Source: a bacterium A37T11
GTDB lineage: Bacteria > Bacteroidota > Bacteroidia > Sphingobacteriales > Sphingobacteriaceae
Direction: 5' to 3'
DNA: 64,000 bases
NCBI GenBank assembly: GCA_900109895.1
Contig: FOBR01000013.1
Coordinates: 87,994 to 151,993, forward strand
Shown: positions 46,178 through 54,009 of the stretch, piece by piece
Numbering within the stretch: the stretch's first letter is position 1
Layout: each line of letters starts with the position of its first letter
Program-made: the position numbers and the translations under genes
Notes under the pieces: model-generated
Database searches by the model: none
Told to the model about the DNA's origin: nothing
What the model saw: only the letters and a program-made list of their open reading frames with translations

Positions 46178-47218
46178 ATGTGCATTTTCCAAACAATTGA
46201 GCCAACGAAAAATATTACCCTGCGTAATAAGCGGGGTATGGAGGTGGACGTCATTAACTACGGCGCCCGGATCACCCGTATCCTTGTGCCAGACAATACA
46301 GGAAAAGGCACCGACGTTATCCTCGGTTTTAATAACCCAAAAGCATACCTGGAAGCCTATGAACAATACCATGGCGCCACCATCGGACGGTTTGCCAATC
46401 GCATTTCCGCAGGGCAGTTCCAGCTGCATGGACAAACCTATCATATCAAACCCAATAATGGGAAAAATGCCCTCCACGGAGGCAAGAGTGGATTCCATGC
46501 CCGTACCTGGGAAGTAAAAAACGTGGAGAAGGGACAAGCAGCATTCTATTACCAATCCTTGGATGGCGAAGAAGGCTTCCCCGGAAATTTATCAGTTTGG
46601 GTTACCTACACACTTAGTGAGGATAACGAATTGAACATCGCCTTCCGGGCCAATACCGATAAGACCACCGTTATTAACCTGACCAACCATGCTTACTTTA
46701 ATTTGAATGGTGAAGGTTCAGGCTCCATATTGGACCATCAGTTGCAAATTCAGGCTGACAGTTTCCTGCCGGTAGGTTTGGATCAAATACCCACTGGAGA
46801 ACTAAAAAAGGTACAAGGCACCCCGTTTGATTTCAGGGAAGCAAGGCCCATCGGATCGAAGATCCAAATGCCCGATGATCAGCTGACCATCGGACATGGC
46901 TATGACCACAATTATGTACTACCAACCGGACGGGATAATGACCAACCCATTGCCTCGGTCTGGTCAGCAAAAACAGGCATCCGGATGGACGTATTTACCA
47001 CTGAACCCGGTGTACAATTTTATACAGCCAATTTTTTGAACGGGAAGGACCTAGGCAAAAGCGGACGTCCGTATGAAAAGCAAGAGGCATTTTGTCTGGA
47101 AACCCAGCATTTTCCCAACTCGCCCAATGAACCATCCTTCCCTACAACTGAATTGGCTCCCGGAAACACTTTTCTTTCGCAGACCAGCTTCAAATTTTCG
47201 ATCCAACCAATAAAATAA
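46178..47218 (+). CDS. galM: Aldose 1-epimerase (galactose mutarotase)
   Basis: 346 residues, no signal peptide. Galactose mutarotase blocks: INYGARITRILVPDN, ATIGRFANRISAGQF, NNGKNALHGGKSGFHARTW (catalytic histidine region), LTNHAYFNLNGEG, and GVQFYTANFLNG followed by CLETQHFPNSPN with the catalytic glutamate. It interconverts alpha- and beta-galactose to feed GalK. It sits between galK and the symporter gene. Confidence 0.94.
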   Translation: MCIFQTIEPTKNITLRNKRGMEVDVINYGARITRILVPDNTGKGTDVILGFNNPKAYLEAYEQYHGATIGRFANRISAGQFQLHGQTYHIKPNNGKNALHGGKSGFHARTWEVKNVEKGQAAFYYQSLDGEEGFPGNLSVWVTYTLSEDNELNIAFRANTDKTTVINLTNHAYFNLNGEGSGSILDHQLQIQADSFLPVGLDQIPTGELKKVQGTPFDFREARPIGSKIQMPDDQLTIGHGYDHNYVLPTGRDNDQPIASVWSAKTGIRMDVFTTEPGVQFYTANFLNGKDLGKSGRPYEKQEAFCLETQHFPNSPNEPSFPTTELAPGNTFLSQTSFKFSIQPIK

Positions 47219-47282
47219 ATAAATCCACGTTAATCATGCAACAAATGCAACCGTATCAACTTTTATATTATATCCTAAAAAA

Positions 47283-48953
47283 ATGAAAACACTAAGCACA
47301 GCAGATTATGTCGTCTTTCTGGTCTATTTTCTGATCGTGGCGATTTATGGTTATTGGGTCTACCAACGTAAAAAATTGGCCCATGCCTCTTCTACCGATT
47401 ATTTCCTGGCAGAAGGCTCCCTTACCTGGTGGGCCATCGGCGCCTCCCTCATTGCCTCTAACATATCCGCCGAACAATTTATAGGCATGAGCGGTTCGGG
47501 TTTTAAAATGGGTCTGGCCATCGCATCTTATGAATGGTTGGCGGCGCTCACCCTGATCATTGTAGCGGTTTTCTTTATTCCCGTATATTTAAAGAATAAA
47601 ATCTTCACCATGCCACAATTCCTCAACCAGCGCTACAACGGTACCGTAAGTGTGGTTATGGCGGTGTTTTGGTTGTTATTATATGTCGTGGTGAACCTCA
47701 CCTCCATCCTTTATCTGGGCGCCCTGGCCGTATCCAGTATTTCCGGACTCAACTTTACATTTTGTATTCTGGCCCTGGCCGTCTTCGCTGTTATTATCAC
47801 ACTGGGCGGGATGAAAGTGATCGGCTTTACCGATGTGATCCAGGTGTTTTTCCTGATATTGGGTGGGCTGGCCACTACTTATATCGCCCTCAACCTCGTA
47901 TCTGACCATTTTGGAGGAAGCGGCGTATTAAATGGTTTGAGTCTGCTTGAGGAAAAAGCGCCTGACCATTTCCACATGATCTTCAGCAAAGACAATCCTA
48001 ATTACATCGATTTGCCCGGGTTATCGGTTTTGGTAGGCGGCCTGTGGATTGTCAACCTCAACTATTGGGGGTGTAATCAATACATCACCCAGCGGGCCCT
48101 GGGGGCCGATCTGAAGACCGCCCGCAGTGGCATCCTCTTTGCCGGCTTCCTAAAAATGCTGATGCCCGTCATTGTGGTTTTACCTGGAATTGCCGCCTAT
48201 GTATTGTGGAAAGAAGGAAAGTTTCAGCAAGAAATGCTGCTTAATGGTGAAGTAAATCCAGACCATGCCTATCCGGTATTATTAAATTTACTGCCTACCG
48301 GGTTGAAGGGCCTGTCGTTTGCTGCCCTCACCGCGGCAGTGGTTGCCTCGCTGGCCGGCAAAGCCAACAGTATTTCCACTATTTTCTCGCTGGATATTTA
48401 CAAAAAGATTTTTAACACCGAAGCCACAGAGCGCAAGCTGGTAAATGTTGGCAAAACCACGGTTATCGTGGCCATGGTACTCGCTATCCTGATTGCCCCC
48501 TATTTGGGCATTGATAAAAAAGGCGGCTTTCAATACATACAGGAATACACCGGTTTTGTATCACCCGGTATCTTCGCCATGTTTATTCTTGGGTTTTTCT
48601 GGAAAAAGGCTACTTCATCAGCGGCTATGTTTGCCACCATCGGTGGTTTCCTGCTGTCTGTTGTCTTTAAGTTCCTTCCAAAAATTGCAGATCTTTCGTT
48701 CCTGAGCCCCTTTGGTTTTTCCGTTAAGAATGCTGACGGGGTGTATGAAATACCTTTTATAGACCGGATGGGTTTTGTCTTTATCTTCTGTATTATCGGT
48801 ATGTTTATTATCAGTATCGTAGAAAATAAGCGGGGTGTTGTGCCCAAAGGATTGGAAGTCGATGCAAAGATGTTCAAGCCGCATACCCCTTTTATTGTAG
48901 GGTCTATCATCATCATTGGGTTACTGCTGGCGTTGTATACCATCTTCTGGTAG
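47283..48953 (+). CDS. Sodium/sugar symporter, SSS family (galactose/glucose type)
   Basis: 556 residues with about 14 membrane helices. SSS family blocks are SNISAEQFIGMSGSGF (the sodium/sugar site near helix 1-2), NLTSILYLGALAVSSISG, GGLWIVNLNYWGCNQYITQRALGADL and AAVVASLAGKANSISTIFSLDIYKK. It closely resembles the Vibrio SglT branch and should import galactose with sodium across the inner membrane. Last gene of the galactose operon, which ends 18 bp from a convergent gene. Confidence 0.93.
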   Translation: MKTLSTADYVVFLVYFLIVAIYGYWVYQRKKLAHASSTDYFLAEGSLTWWAIGASLIASNISAEQFIGMSGSGFKMGLAIASYEWLAALTLIIVAVFFIPVYLKNKIFTMPQFLNQRYNGTVSVVMAVFWLLLYVVVNLTSILYLGALAVSSISGLNFTFCILALAVFAVIITLGGMKVIGFTDVIQVFFLILGGLATTYIALNLVSDHFGGSGVLNGLSLLEEKAPDHFHMIFSKDNPNYIDLPGLSVLVGGLWIVNLNYWGCNQYITQRALGADLKTARSGILFAGFLKMLMPVIVVLPGIAAYVLWKEGKFQQEMLLNGEVNPDHAYPVLLNLLPTGLKGLSFAALTAAVVASLAGKANSISTIFSLDIYKKIFNTEATERKLVNVGKTTVIVAMVLAILIAPYLGIDKKGGFQYIQEYTGFVSPGIFAMFILGFFWKKATSSAAMFATIGGFLLSVVFKFLPKIADLSFLSPFGFSVKNADGVYEIPFIDRMGFVFIFCIIGMFIISIVENKRGVVPKGLEVDAKMFKPHTPFIVGSIIIIGLLLALYTIFW

Positions 48954-48971
48954 CCAACATCATCCCCAATT

Positions 48972-49640
48972 CTATTCGTCCCCCAGCGCGCCGTGCAGGA
49001 AAAGTTTAAATCCATACATGGCGCGCAGAGGGGTCAATACCTTGTCAACCGCCCCTTTTTTGGTTAGCTCTTTATCAGTGATGGCATGGCTGCAGGTGAA
49101 ACTTTTTAGTTTTAAAAATTCAAGATCCGGATGGCTGGCATCATAACCGGCTGGCACCTTAACCAACTTATCCTCCATATCAAACGTGAGGTATTTCTTA
49201 AATTCAGGGGCTTGCAGCACTTTCCTTAGCTCAGCTCCGTTGTAATCAATTTCCTGCCGGATGGCCGACAAGTGTTCTTTTTCGGGACGCCAATACCCGC
49301 CGGCTACAAAACTGCTGCCCGGTGCAATATGCAGGTAATACTCCGGGCCATTCAGTTTCCGGCCAGCAGTTGAAATGCCGGCCCCGAGCCATTCTTTATA
49401 AGGCGTTTTGTCCTTGCTGAAACGCGTATCCCGGTAAATGCGAAAAAGGCATTTAGCTAAGGGCAGGTCAGCAGGGATGTACCGGTCAGTTTCCGCAAGC
49501 CCGGCGATAATGGCTGCGGTAAAATCTTTCATATTCTGCCAGGCTGCCTCATATGCATCCCGGTGTTCATTAAACCAATCCCGGTTGTTATTTACACGCA
49601 GATCGGTCAAAAATTGAAAGGTGGATGGTTCAATATACAT
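48972..49640 (-). CDS. DUF2461 family protein
   Basis: 222 residues. FQFLTDLRVNNNRDWFNEHRDAYEAA, FRIYRDTRFSKDKTPYKEWLGAGI and YYLHIAPGSSFVAGGYWRPEKEHL are diagnostic for DUF2461, a conserved family of cytosolic proteins without known function. It lies 9 bp after cdsA on the same strand and so is probably the last gene of that transcript. Confidence 0.9.
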   Translation of the reverse strand: MYIEPSTFQFLTDLRVNNNRDWFNEHRDAYEAAWQNMKDFTAAIIAGLAETDRYIPADLPLAKCLFRIYRDTRFSKDKTPYKEWLGAGISTAGRKLNGPEYYLHIAPGSSFVAGGYWRPEKEHLSAIRQEIDYNGAELRKVLQAPEFKKYLTFDMEDKLVKVPAGYDASHPDLEFLKLKSFTCSHAITDKELTKKGAVDKVLTPLRAMYGFKLFLHGALGDE

Positions 49641-49649
49641 CTCAAATCA

Positions 49650-50456
49650 CTATAACAGGGATAATCGTAAAAAAACATAAACAAGGGGAGCCGCCAGCAA
49701 CAACCCGTCAAACCGGTCAAGCAAGCCACCATGCCCCGGCAGTAAACTGCCCGAATCCTTTACATTCAGGCTGCGTTTCAGCATCGACTCGGTTAAGTCG
49801 CCAAAAGTTCCGATTACGGAGATAATCAGGGCACAGCCTAACCACTGCCAAGAAGCAATCTCTTGAAAAAAGTGAGCCAGTACCAGCGAGGCCACAATGG
49901 CCAAAAGCACCCCTCCAGCAAAACCCTCCCAGGTCTTTTTGGGTGAATGCCGCTCAAACAAGTGATGTTTGCCAAAGCTGCGGCCCGCCAAATAAGCGCC
50001 CGTATCATTACTCCAAAGCATGATCAGAAATCCCAGCGGTACCGCATACCGGTATTCACCGGTAAGAAATCCAAGTGAAAAGAAAAACACAAACGGGAGG
50101 AAGGCATACACCAACCCTAAGAAGGTATACCCAATGGCCATAAAGGGCTGCCGGTTTTTTAAGTACAATTCCGTGATGAAGATCAGTGAAAATACAGGTA
50201 CACCCAAAAGCAAATAAAAACCAGGGGTCTGCCACAAAAATGTTGCTGCCCACGAACCGAAAAAGGTTAACCCGGCCAACAATCCCAACCACCGGTGTGG
50301 CCTGGTGCCGGCATCATGTCCCAGCAGCCGATAAAATTCATCCGTGCACAGCAAGCCGAGTACGATAAAAAACCCCGAAAAAGCATAAGCACCGGTCAAA
50401 ACGGCCCCCAACATGACCAGAACAAAAAAGAAACCCGTGATGGCGCGCGTTAGCAT
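49650..50456 (-). CDS. cdsA: Phosphatidate cytidylyltransferase
   Basis: 268 residues, about eight membrane helices. The CTP-transferase signature region is near the C-terminus: KRSLNVKDSGSLLPGHGG followed by LLDRFDGLL, with SPKKTWEGFAGG and SNDTGAYLAGRSFGKHHLF before it. It makes CDP-diacylglycerol for phospholipid synthesis at the inner membrane; psd of the same pathway is at 12416-13072. It follows the DUF2007 gene by 12 bp. Confidence 0.94.
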   Translation of the reverse strand: MLTRAITGFFFVLVMLGAVLTGAYAFSGFFIVLGLLCTDEFYRLLGHDAGTRPHRWLGLLAGLTFFGSWAATFLWQTPGFYLLLGVPVFSLIFITELYLKNRQPFMAIGYTFLGLVYAFLPFVFFFSLGFLTGEYRYAVPLGFLIMLWSNDTGAYLAGRSFGKHHLFERHSPKKTWEGFAGGVLLAIVASLVLAHFFQEIASWQWLGCALIISVIGTFGDLTESMLKRSLNVKDSGSLLPGHGGLLDRFDGLLLAAPLVYVFLRLSLL

Positions 50457-50468
50457 ATTTAGTAATCC

Positions 50469-50678
50469 TTATATTTCTTCGGTCATCTCCTCGATCACTT
50501 GCTGCGCTGCTGCCGCCTCATTTTCGTGCGTAAACAACTCCACAGGCCCCATATGTACAATTGAGTCCTGTTTATTGATGATCACCGCATCGATCTCATG
50601 CTCGGCCAGCGCCTGCCGGATCATCTCCGCCCTAAAAAAATCACCCGTTTCAAATATCTTAATCCAATTTTTTTCCAT
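50469..50678 (-). CDS. DUF2007 small protein
   Basis: 69 residues. KIFETGDFFRAEMIRQALAEHEIDAVIINKQDSI and the acidic end AAAAQQVIEEMTEEI are the pattern of DUF2007, a ferredoxin-like fold sometimes called a putative signal-transducing protein. No function known. It sits between the CPBP protease gene and cdsA, an arrangement found in other Bacteroidota as far as I recall. Confidence 0.87.
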   Translation of the reverse strand: MEKNWIKIFETGDFFRAEMIRQALAEHEIDAVIINKQDSIVHMGPVELFTHENEAAAAQQVIEEMTEEI

Positions 50679-50731
50679 TTAGGCCCTTTCCTTTATAAAT
50701 ATGTGTAAAATTATTAAATCATCATCCATTA

Positions 50732-51676
50732 TCATCCATCCTTTAATTTCCCGCATTCTTTCCAAAACCTAAACAGCAAGTAGCAAACCACCACCGCACT
50801 AACCGGATAATAATACCAATTAACCGGCATATCATCTAACTTGTCAAGCGATTTGCCCTGGTGCAGCAGTATAAACGCATAAACCACCACAGACCCATTG
50901 TTTATAAAGTGTGCCAGCATGGGCAGCCAAATGCTGCCGCTCCACAGCAACAGGTAGCCAAACAAAGCGCCCAGCAGCATGCGCGGCAAAAAACCATAAA
51001 ATTGCACATGAATAGCACTAAAAATAATAGCGGTGAGCCAAATGGCCAGCGGAACATTTTTTGTCCAGCGGGTCAATGCATTTTGCAGCACACCCCTAAA
51101 AACCAGTTCTTCGCCAATGGCCGGAACCACAGCGATCATGAACAGGTTAAAAAACAAGCCCCCGTAGCTCTTTGTCGTCAGCAATACTTTGGTCACCTTT
51201 TCCAGCTCAAGCTCCTTGGCTTTCATCCATTTTTCCAAACCATCCAAAAAGACCGGAAGCTGCATTTTTTCATTGATCTTGCCAACAAGTTCGAGCATTG
51301 GGCTCGCAGCCAAGATAATTAGTATTGTAAAAATCCAAAGCAACGGCCTCTTTAACGGCTTAAAATTAAAATAGCGCGTGCGCCTTCGTTCAATATAAGC
51401 CAACAGAAGCGGCGGCAATACAAACATGCCCACGCTGCTTGACGTTTGAATTATTTTTAAAAAATTGACACCTGCAGGATCATTCCCTGCCATGATGTCG
51501 TCCAATCTGCTTAAAATATCCGCCCCATAGAGCGATAATCCGAAGAAAATGCTGATCACCGAAAGTAGGGTAGTTCCCACAATCATTAGCAGGACCAAAT
51601 ACATCAAGGATACCACCGGGTGGTTTTCAGGCAGGTTATAAGAATAACCCGGCCATTTTTCGTACTTTTGCTCCAT
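50732..51676 (-). CDS. CPBP family intramembrane glutamic protease
   Basis: 314 residues from the ATG at 51676 (MEQKYEKWPGYSYNLP). About eight membrane helices. The Rce1/CPBP active site is complete: VVPAIGEELVFRGVLQNAL (EExxxR), followed by SAIHVQFYGFLPRMLLGALFGYLLLW and MLAHFINNGSVV with the two further catalytic histidine/asparagine motifs. It would cleave or process membrane substrates that are unknown here. First gene of the CPBP-DUF2007-cdsA-DUF2461 series. Confidence 0.93.
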   Translation of the reverse strand: MEQKYEKWPGYSYNLPENHPVVSLMYLVLLMIVGTTLLSVISIFFGLSLYGADILSRLDDIMAGNDPAGVNFLKIIQTSSSVGMFVLPPLLLAYIERRRTRYFNFKPLKRPLLWIFTILIILAASPMLELVGKINEKMQLPVFLDGLEKWMKAKELELEKVTKVLLTTKSYGGLFFNLFMIAVVPAIGEELVFRGVLQNALTRWTKNVPLAIWLTAIIFSAIHVQFYGFLPRMLLGALFGYLLLWSGSIWLPMLAHFINNGSVVVYAFILLHQGKSLDKLDDMPVNWYYYPVSAVVVCYLLFRFWKECGKLKDG

Positions 51677-51682
51677 TAATTC

Positions 51683-51696
51683 CCCCAAATTTGGGG
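51683..51696. promoter_or_regulatory. Perfect palindrome between divergent genes
   Basis: CCCCAAATTTGGGG, a perfect 14-bp palindrome, fills the middle of the 33-bp gap between the CPBP gene and dusB. It could be an operator acting on both genes; no promoter motif is seen in the gap. Confidence 0.35.
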
Positions 51697-51709
51697 ATGA
51701 AGATAGGCA

Positions 51710-52705
51710 ATGTCTGTTAAGATTGGAAAAAATATTGATTTAGGGCCTTTCCCACTGCTGCTGGCACCCATGGAGGATGTAAGTGATCCGCCATTCCGTT
51801 ATGTGTGCAAACAAAATGGGGTCGATCTCATGTACACCGAGTTTATCTCTTCGGAAGGGCTCATCCGTGATGCGGCCAAAAGCCGGCAAAAGCTGGATAT
51901 TTTTGAATACGAGCGGCCCATTGGCATCCAAATTTTCGGAAGCGATATTGAAACCATGCGCGAAGCCACTGAAATTGCAGCCGCAGCCGGGCCAGATCTT
52001 ATTGACATTAATTACGGCTGTCCGGTCAAAAACGTAGCCTGCCGGGGTGCCGGAGCCAGCTTATTACAAGATATAGACAAGATGGTGGCTATGACCAAAG
52101 CCGTGGTAGACGCTACCTCATTACCGGTCACAGTCAAGACACGCCTGGGCTGGGATGACCAGACCAAAAATGTTTATGAAGCCGCCGAGCGCCTGCAGGA
52201 TGTGGGCATTGAAGCCCTCAGCATCCACGGGCGCACCCGCTCACAAATGTACAAGGGCCAGGCTGACTGGAGCATGATCCGCGATGTCAAGCGCAACCCG
52301 CGCATCCGCATCCCTATATTTGGGAATGGCGATGTGGACAGCGTGGAAAAAGCCGCCGCCTGGCGGATGGAGTATGAGGTTGACGGTATTATGATCGGCC
52401 GGGCCAGTATCGGCTATCCGTGGATCTTCCGCGAAATTAAGCACTTTTTCCAAACCGGTGAATACCTGCCCGGCCCAAGTCTGGCAGAGCGTATAGAAGT
52501 ATGCCGCACCCACCTGCTCAAGTCTATAGCCTGGAAAGGCGAGAAAACGGGCATCTTTGAAATGCGCAGGCATTACGCCAACTATTTTAAAGGCATCCCC
52601 CACTTTAAAGAATACCGTATGCAGCTGGTTAGCCTGCAAGATGTAGCAGCCATTGAGGAAGTGCTTGCTGAGATCAGCTATGATTTCGTACCTTCGTACC
52701 CATGA
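51710..52705 (+). CDS. dusB: tRNA-dihydrouridine synthase
   Basis: 331 residues. Flavin barrel with LAPMEDVSDPPFRYVCKQNG, INYGCPVKNVACRGAGASLL (catalytic cysteine in the VACRGAGA loop), KTRLGWDD, IHGRTRSQMYKGQADW and GNGDVDSVEKA. It reduces uridines in the tRNA D-loop with NADPH and FMN. It overlaps the next small gene by 4 bp. Confidence 0.95.
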   Translation: MSVKIGKNIDLGPFPLLLAPMEDVSDPPFRYVCKQNGVDLMYTEFISSEGLIRDAAKSRQKLDIFEYERPIGIQIFGSDIETMREATEIAAAAGPDLIDINYGCPVKNVACRGAGASLLQDIDKMVAMTKAVVDATSLPVTVKTRLGWDDQTKNVYEAAERLQDVGIEALSIHGRTRSQMYKGQADWSMIRDVKRNPRIRIPIFGNGDVDSVEKAAAWRMEYEVDGIMIGRASIGYPWIFREIKHFFQTGEYLPGPSLAERIEVCRTHLLKSIAWKGEKTGIFEMRRHYANYFKGIPHFKEYRMQLVSLQDVAAIEEVLAEISYDFVPSYP

Positions 52706-52902
52706 TAACCCTGGACGAACTCGAGACCTTTTTTCAGCAACAGCCCATTCCGGAAGGAACCATGCTTAATAAAGCCACCAAAATTACCGAGCCCGATAAG
52801 TTTATTAAAATAAACCTGGATAACGCCCGGCGTTGGAAAGGTGATATCCAGAAATGCCCCAACTATTGGCATCTTTGTGAACTTCATCATTTGTTTGCTT
52901 AA
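52702..52902 (+). CDS. Small conserved protein, DUF6965-like
   Basis: 66 residues beginning MITLDELETFFQQQPIPEGTMLNKATKITEPDKFIK in separate blocks; the TLDELE-FF...ATKI pattern matches a family of small Bacteroidota proteins that I recall as DUF6965. No signal peptide, no membrane helix, no known function. The ATG overlaps the dusB stop by 4 bp, so it is translationally coupled to it. Confidence 0.65.
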   Translation: MITLDELETFFQQQPIPEGTMLNKATKITEPDKFIKINLDNARRWKGDIQKCPNYWHLCELHHLFA

Positions 52903-52949
52903 AAAAATTCATTTTTTATTGGTAAAAAACAGCTTTCGTTTACACTAAT

Positions 52950-52958
52950 GGGTGTAAC
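52950..52958 (+). promoter_or_regulatory. Candidate ECF sigma -35 element before fecR
   Basis: GGGTGTAAC lies 22 bp before the fecR ATG. Similar GGGTGTAAC elements are often found in front of FecI/FecR-type genes in Bacteroidota. No housekeeping TAnnTTTG motif is present in this gap, so the locus may depend on its ECF sigma factor. Confidence 0.35.
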
Positions 52959-52979
52959 AATTAAGAAAGCTAGTTTTAA

Positions 52980-54002
52980 ATGGATTATTTTAAGTATTCG
53001 AGCGAAGATTTTTTAAATGACGATAGTTTCCTGAATTATTGTCACGGTAAAAATCCCGTCGATACCGCTTATTGGGAAAAATTATTGGCTGAACAGCCCA
53101 CATGGCGTGAGAAAGCGCTTGAAGCAAAAAAAATAGGGCTTCTATTGAGCATCAGGGTGGATGCAGAAGAGAAAAAAAGAGCCCTTCAACACCTAAAAAC
53201 AGCCATTGCTGGCAGTCCGCAACTATATAAACCTCGACATAACTGGATCAGGTGGATTTCAGCGGCCGCCGCTATCCTGTTGGTTGGCGGCCTGTTCTTT
53301 TGGTGGCAGGCTGGCAACCCGGACCAAAACCAGTTTGCCTCTCATTTAGTCCGGGCAGACTTTACCCTGTTGGCAAAAACAGCTGTCAGTGAGCGAAGGG
53401 AGATGGTACTTGCAGACGGAAGCCGGGTGATCCTGAATGGCGGCAGCGAATTGCGTATCGCAACTGGTTATAACAAGAAGAGCCGGCTGTTGTGGTTAAG
53501 CGGAGAAGCCTTTTTTAAGGTTGAACCCAATAGGGACGCGCCATTTATTGTGCGAACTGCCAATTCATCTACCGCTGTACTCGGCACCTCATTTAAAGTT
53601 AAGCAAGAAGCCGGAAGGCAAATTACCTCGATCATGCTGGCTTCCGGCAAAGTCATGGTTAAAGACCTGACGAGCGATACCCGCAGCAACAAGTTAATCC
53701 TCAACCCAGGAGAGATGACCCTACTGGATGGTAAAACGTTCCGCAAATCATCGTTTCAAAAATCAGAAATGGATGACTGGCTGAATCAAAAACTTCTTTT
53801 TTCATCCGCTGGGTTTGCTGAGATCAGCCAACGATTGGAGGCCATCTATGGCGTCAAACTGCAAGCCGATGCCATTATGGCCCAACAATTTGCCTTTACG
53901 GGCGAATTGCAAGGGTTAAAACTGGAAGATGTGATGGACGCCATCACGTTTGCAAACCATTGTACATTTCATATTGAAGGAAATAAAGTAATGATTAAAT
54001 AA
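52980..54002 (+). CDS. FecR-family anti-sigma factor
   Basis: 340 residues. The cytosolic N-terminal part (about 1-85) should hold the sigma factor; one membrane helix follows (WIRWISAAAAILLVGGLFFW, about 87-107). The periplasmic FecR domain (about 135-235) has LADGSRVILNGGSELRIATGY and GEAFFKVEPNRDAPFIVRT, and a C-terminal STN-like segment DVMDAITFANHCTFHIEGNKVMIK ends the protein. It should relay the signal from the STN-bearing SusC encoded 7 bp downstream. Its likely sigma partner is encoded 8.6 kb away at 62622-63185. Confidence 0.94.
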   Translation: MDYFKYSSEDFLNDDSFLNYCHGKNPVDTAYWEKLLAEQPTWREKALEAKKIGLLLSIRVDAEEKKRALQHLKTAIAGSPQLYKPRHNWIRWISAAAAILLVGGLFFWWQAGNPDQNQFASHLVRADFTLLAKTAVSERREMVLADGSRVILNGGSELRIATGYNKKSRLLWLSGEAFFKVEPNRDAPFIVRTANSSTAVLGTSFKVKQEAGRQITSIMLASGKVMVKDLTSDTRSNKLILNPGEMTLLDGKTFRKSSFQKSEMDDWLNQKLLFSSAGFAEISQRLEAIYGVKLQADAIMAQQFAFTGELQGLKLEDVMDAITFANHCTFHIEGNKVMIK

Positions 54003-54009
54003 CCGATAA

